Source: Alphaproteobacteria bacterium (lineage in GTDB: Bacteria; Pseudomonadota; Alphaproteobacteria; Rhizobiales; JAJFHC01). From it: 64,000 nucleotides of DNA. Below the pieces are notes generated by a model. That model was not told where the DNA came from, did no database searches, and worked only from the letters and a program-made list of their open reading frames with translations. The DNA lies in the NCBI GenBank assembly GCA_021775805.1, contig JAJFHD010000090.1, forward strand, positions 372,001 to 436,000, written 5' to 3'. Numbering within the stretch: the first letter of the stretch is position 1; the number at the start of each line of letters is the position of its first letter. A program made the translations under genes and the position numbers. This document shows, one piece after another, positions 61,797 to 64,000 of this stretch.

Positions 61797-63284
61797 ATGA
61801 ACATATCCTTTTCCGGAACTGTCCTGCCAAAATCCGGTTGTATCGTAATGCTCGTGGGTGCCGACACTCCCCAGACACAAGCCTTGAGCCAGTTGGACAC
61901 TCTTGCGGCCGGCCAGATTGGCCGGGCTATCAAAGCAGCGGATTTCTCTGGCCGCCAGAACACGTTTGTTGATGTCCTGGTTCCGTCTGGAACCGATCTC
62001 GACCGCGTCGTTTTGACCGGTGTCGGTAACCCGGCGGAATTGACGGCCTGGGATGCGGAGCGCCTGGGCGGCGCGATCGCCGGCAAACTGTCGGGAATGC
62101 CGTCAACAAAGGCTCACGTGGTCGTCGAGGATCTCGAAGGTCTGACATTGCCGACCGCGGAACTGGCCGCGCGGATAGCATCCGGCATCGTTTTGAGGAC
62201 GTACACTTTCGACAAGTACAAAACCAAGAAGAAAGATGAATCGCCCAAATTGAAATCCGTTAGCGTCTATTGCAAAGAGCGTGTACATGCCAAAAGGGCT
62301 TTTCAGGGGATGGAAGCCGTGGCAGCCGGTGTTCACCTGGCTCGCGACTTTGTCAACGAACCGGCCAACGAGCTCTATCCTGTGGAATTTGCCAAGCGCG
62401 CCAAGGCGCTTGCGAAACTGGGGGTTGCCGTTGAAGTTTTAGGAGAAAAGGAGCTCGAGAAAGAAAAGATGCTCGCTCTCCTTGGTGTGGGCCTCGGCTC
62501 GGCACGGGAAAGCCGGGTTGTCGTGATGAGATGGGACGGGGGCAGGAAAAAGGATGCTCCAGTGGCGTTCGTCGGCAAGGGCGTCACGTTCGACACCGGC
62601 GGAATTTCGATCAAGCCAGGTGCCGGAATGGGCGATATGAAAGGCGATATGGGCGGTGCCGCGTGTGTCGTCGGCCTGATGCACGCCCTTGCTGCCCGAA
62701 AGGCCAAGGTCAACGCCGTCGGTGTCATTGGTCTGGTGGAAAACATGCCGGACGCCGCAGCCCAGAGGCCCGGTGACATCGTCAGGTCGATGTCCGGGCA
62801 AACCATCGAAATTCTCAATACTGACGCTGAAGGGCGTTTGGTGCTCGCGGATGCGCTCTGGTACACCAAGGAACGTTTCAAGCCAAAGTTCATGATCGAT
62901 CTGGCCACGCTGACCGGAGCGATTTTAGTTGCGCTCGGACAGGAACACGCCGGTTTGTTCTCTAACAACGACGTTCTTGCCGACAATCTGGCGGACGCCG
63001 GCCAGTCCACCGGAGAAAAGGTCTGGCGGATGCCGCTGTCGGATGAGTACGATAAGATGATCGATACACCGATTGCCGACATGAAGAATATCGGTGGTCG
63101 TTATGCCGGTTCCATTACCGCAGCCCAGTTCCTTCAGAGATTTGTCGGTGACACGGAATGGGCCCATCTCGATATCGCCGGGACCGCGATGAACTCGCCC
63201 AAGAACACCATCAACCAGAGTTGGGGATCGGGTTACGGAGTACGGTTGCTGAACAGTCTCGTAGAGCGCCATTACGAAGGTTAG
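61797..63284 (+). CDS. pepA: Leucyl aminopeptidase
   Basis: The protein has 495 residues from ATG 61797. The M17 family is shown by the N-terminal Macro-like domain and the catalytic part: [20 protein letters not shown] (metal Lys/Asp), [27 protein letters not shown] (metal ligands Asp/Glu), [15 protein letters not shown] and a [13 protein letters not shown] segment. It removes N-terminal leucine and other residues and may bind DNA in some species. It precedes holC in the conserved order. Confidence 0.95.
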   Translation: MNISFSGTVLPKSGCIVMLVGADTPQTQALSQLDTLAAGQIGRAIKAADFSGRQNTFVDVLVPSGTDLDRVVLTGVGNPAELTAWDAERLGGAIAGKLSGMPSTKAHVVVEDLEGLTLPTAELAARIASGIVLRTYTFDKYKTKKKDESPKLKSVSVYCKERVHAKRAFQGMEAVAAGVHLARDFVNEPANELYPVEFAKRAKALAKLGVAVEVLGEKELEKEKMLALLGVGLGSARESRVVVMRWDGGRKKDAPVAFVGKGVTFDTGGISIKPGAGMGDMKGDMGGAACVVGLMHALAARKAKVNAVGVIGLVENMPDAAAQRPGDIVRSMSGQTIEILNTDAEGRLVLADALWYTKERFKPKFMIDLATLTGAILVALGQEHAGLFSNNDVLADNLADAGQSTGEKVWRMPLSDEYDKMIDTPIADMKNIGGRYAGSITAAQFLQRFVGDTEWAHLDIAGTAMNSPKNTINQSWGSGYGVRLLNSLVERHYEG

Positions 63285-63311
63285 CATCGGTGTCCGGGGA
63301 GGGAGGATGGC

Positions 63312-63761
63312 TTGACAGAGGTCCTGTTTTATCATCTGCAACGGGTCCCGCTTGAGCGGGTTCTGCCGGGATTGCTCGAGAAGACCCTGGAACGCGGGTG
63401 GCGGGCGATTGTCCAGACGGACACCAAGGAACGCATTGATGCGCTCGATTCCCTGCTTTGGACCTATCGTGAAGAGTCGTTTCTGGCGCACGGCGTTCTG
63501 GGAGAACCGCACGAGAGTCGCCACCCGATTCTCCTGACCACGGAAACGGGAAACCCCAATCAGGCCTCCGTCCGGTTCCTGATCGACGGCACGACCGTCT
63601 CCGATGTTTCGGACTACCACCGGGTTGTGTTCATGTTTGACGGCAATGATCCCCAGTCTGTCGATCAGGCACGTGATACGTGGCGGTCGGCAAAAGGTGA
63701 CGGGCACGACGTATCATACTGGCAACAGAACGATGCCGGCAGATGGGAAAACAAAGCTTAA
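63312..63761 (+). CDS. holC: DNA polymerase III chi subunit
   Basis: The product has 149 residues from TTG 63312. It shows the HolC pattern MTEVLFYHLQRVPLERVLPG, GWRAIVQTDTKERIDALD, LDSLLWTYREESFLAHG and a VVFMFDGNDPQSVDQAR segment near the end. It links the clamp loader to SSB. It lies 28 bp after pepA, as in most alphaproteobacteria. Confidence 0.93.
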   Translation: MTEVLFYHLQRVPLERVLPGLLEKTLERGWRAIVQTDTKERIDALDSLLWTYREESFLAHGVLGEPHESRHPILLTTETGNPNQASVRFLIDGTTVSDVSDYHRVVFMFDGNDPQSVDQARDTWRSAKGDGHDVSYWQQNDAGRWENKA

Positions 63762-63877
63762 AGCCTTGTACATACGGGTAGTGACGGATCACGTGCCTTA
63801 CTCACTGTGCGACCTGAACCTGTAATGGAAGTTACGTTGCTGTCGCCGTTTTGCGTTCAGATCTCGGAGAAGTCACC

Positions 63878-64000
63878 GTGTCGACCAAGTCCGTCCTTGA
63901 AACGGCCGGCACCTGCAATGCCGTCTTTTCTGAGCGCTTCCCGACCGTTGTTCCATTCCTGAAACAGGGCATCCCTGACTTTCAGTCCATGTTGCCGGAT
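63878..64000 (+). CDS. Possible gene start, 3' partial
   Basis: GTG 63878 with GGAG at 63866-63869 opens a frame with no stop to the window end (41 codons; MSTKSVLETAGTCNAV at the start). Third-position G+C in this frame is 29 of 40, higher than in the open frame on the minus strand (27 of 47, from 63857 to the edge), so the plus frame is slightly favoured. No family is recognised from the short stretch. Confidence 0.3.
   Translation, partial: MSTKSVLETAGTCNAVFSERFPTVVPFLKQGIPDFQSMLPD

Noticed and set aside
63857..64000. Minus-strand partial gene at the right edge
   Set aside because: The frame is open to the edge, but its third-position G+C (27 of 47) is lower than the plus frame's (29 of 40) and the plus frame has a start with ribosome binding site; the call remains uncertain.

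Overview
The window is a chromosomal segment of an alphaproteobacterium, most likely of the order Hyphomicrobiales (Rhizobiales). I infer this from gene order, not from a database match. The blocks ppx-rlmE ... guaB-rsmB-guaA, TPR protein-bamB-der, rpsF-rpsR-DUF2232-rplI, dnaB-alr ... radA-cvpA-purF-SDR, fabD-fabG-acpP-fabF-mltG-yicC-gmk and lptD-surA-rsmA with pepA-holC are a familiar set in that order.

Bases 1-10887 are the right-hand part of a prophage with a short-tailed (podovirus-like) particle. The plus strand carries, in order, a tail nozzle protein cut by the window edge, a small virion core protein, a scaffold-like protein, the major capsid protein followed by a strong terminator, two tiny coupled ORFs, a T7-type tail fibre, a receptor-binding protein with a duplicated module, a DUF4376-like protein, a small membrane/coiled-coil protein and a secreted protein. 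A minus-strand cargo island (sugar O-methyltransferase and a possible pentapeptide ORF) comes next, then a lysis cassette (GH108 endolysin and two holin-like proteins). Terminase, portal, integrase and repressor would lie to the left; no integrase, tRNA or attachment site is visible here.

Bases 10893-31009 are mostly housekeeping: a YihY membrane protein, a CelD-like acetyltransferase, ppx-rlmE, a lone class I amidotransferase, guaB-rsmB-guaA, YfgM-like-bamB-der, a small lipoprotein, a hydratase, a periplasmic FGE-like protein, then on the minus strand SDR, purF and cvpA. Bases 31120-40955 continue on the minus strand: radA, an MlaF/MlaE lipid transporter pair without MlaD, alr, dnaB, cfa and the rplI/DUF2232/rpsR/rpsF ribosomal operon. 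A divergent promoter region follows, then the fatty-acid synthesis cluster fabD-fabG-acpP-fabF, mltG, yicC and gmk on the plus strand.

Bases 48396-57019 look accessory. A PdxA2-like dehydrogenase gene is translationally coupled to an unusual two-domain protein: an N-terminal TIM-barrel-like domain fused to a fold-type II PLP dehydratase. This pair is the best candidate in the window for an undescribed pathway. A sterol desaturase family membrane enzyme, an FMN-binding oxidase-like protein, a large cation/proton antiporter with a cyclic-nucleotide-binding domain, a zinc alcohol dehydrogenase and a secreted protein of unknown function follow.

Bases 57081-63761 carry the outer-membrane block lptD-surA-rsmA (minus) and pepA-holC (plus). 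From memory of relatives, pdxA normally sits between surA and rsmA, and lptF/lptG between lptD and pepA; neither is present here. Start codons were chosen from visible Shine-Dalgarno sequences, family length and signal peptides; where these conflict I say so. No tRNA, rRNA, CRISPR array or insertion sequence was recognised.
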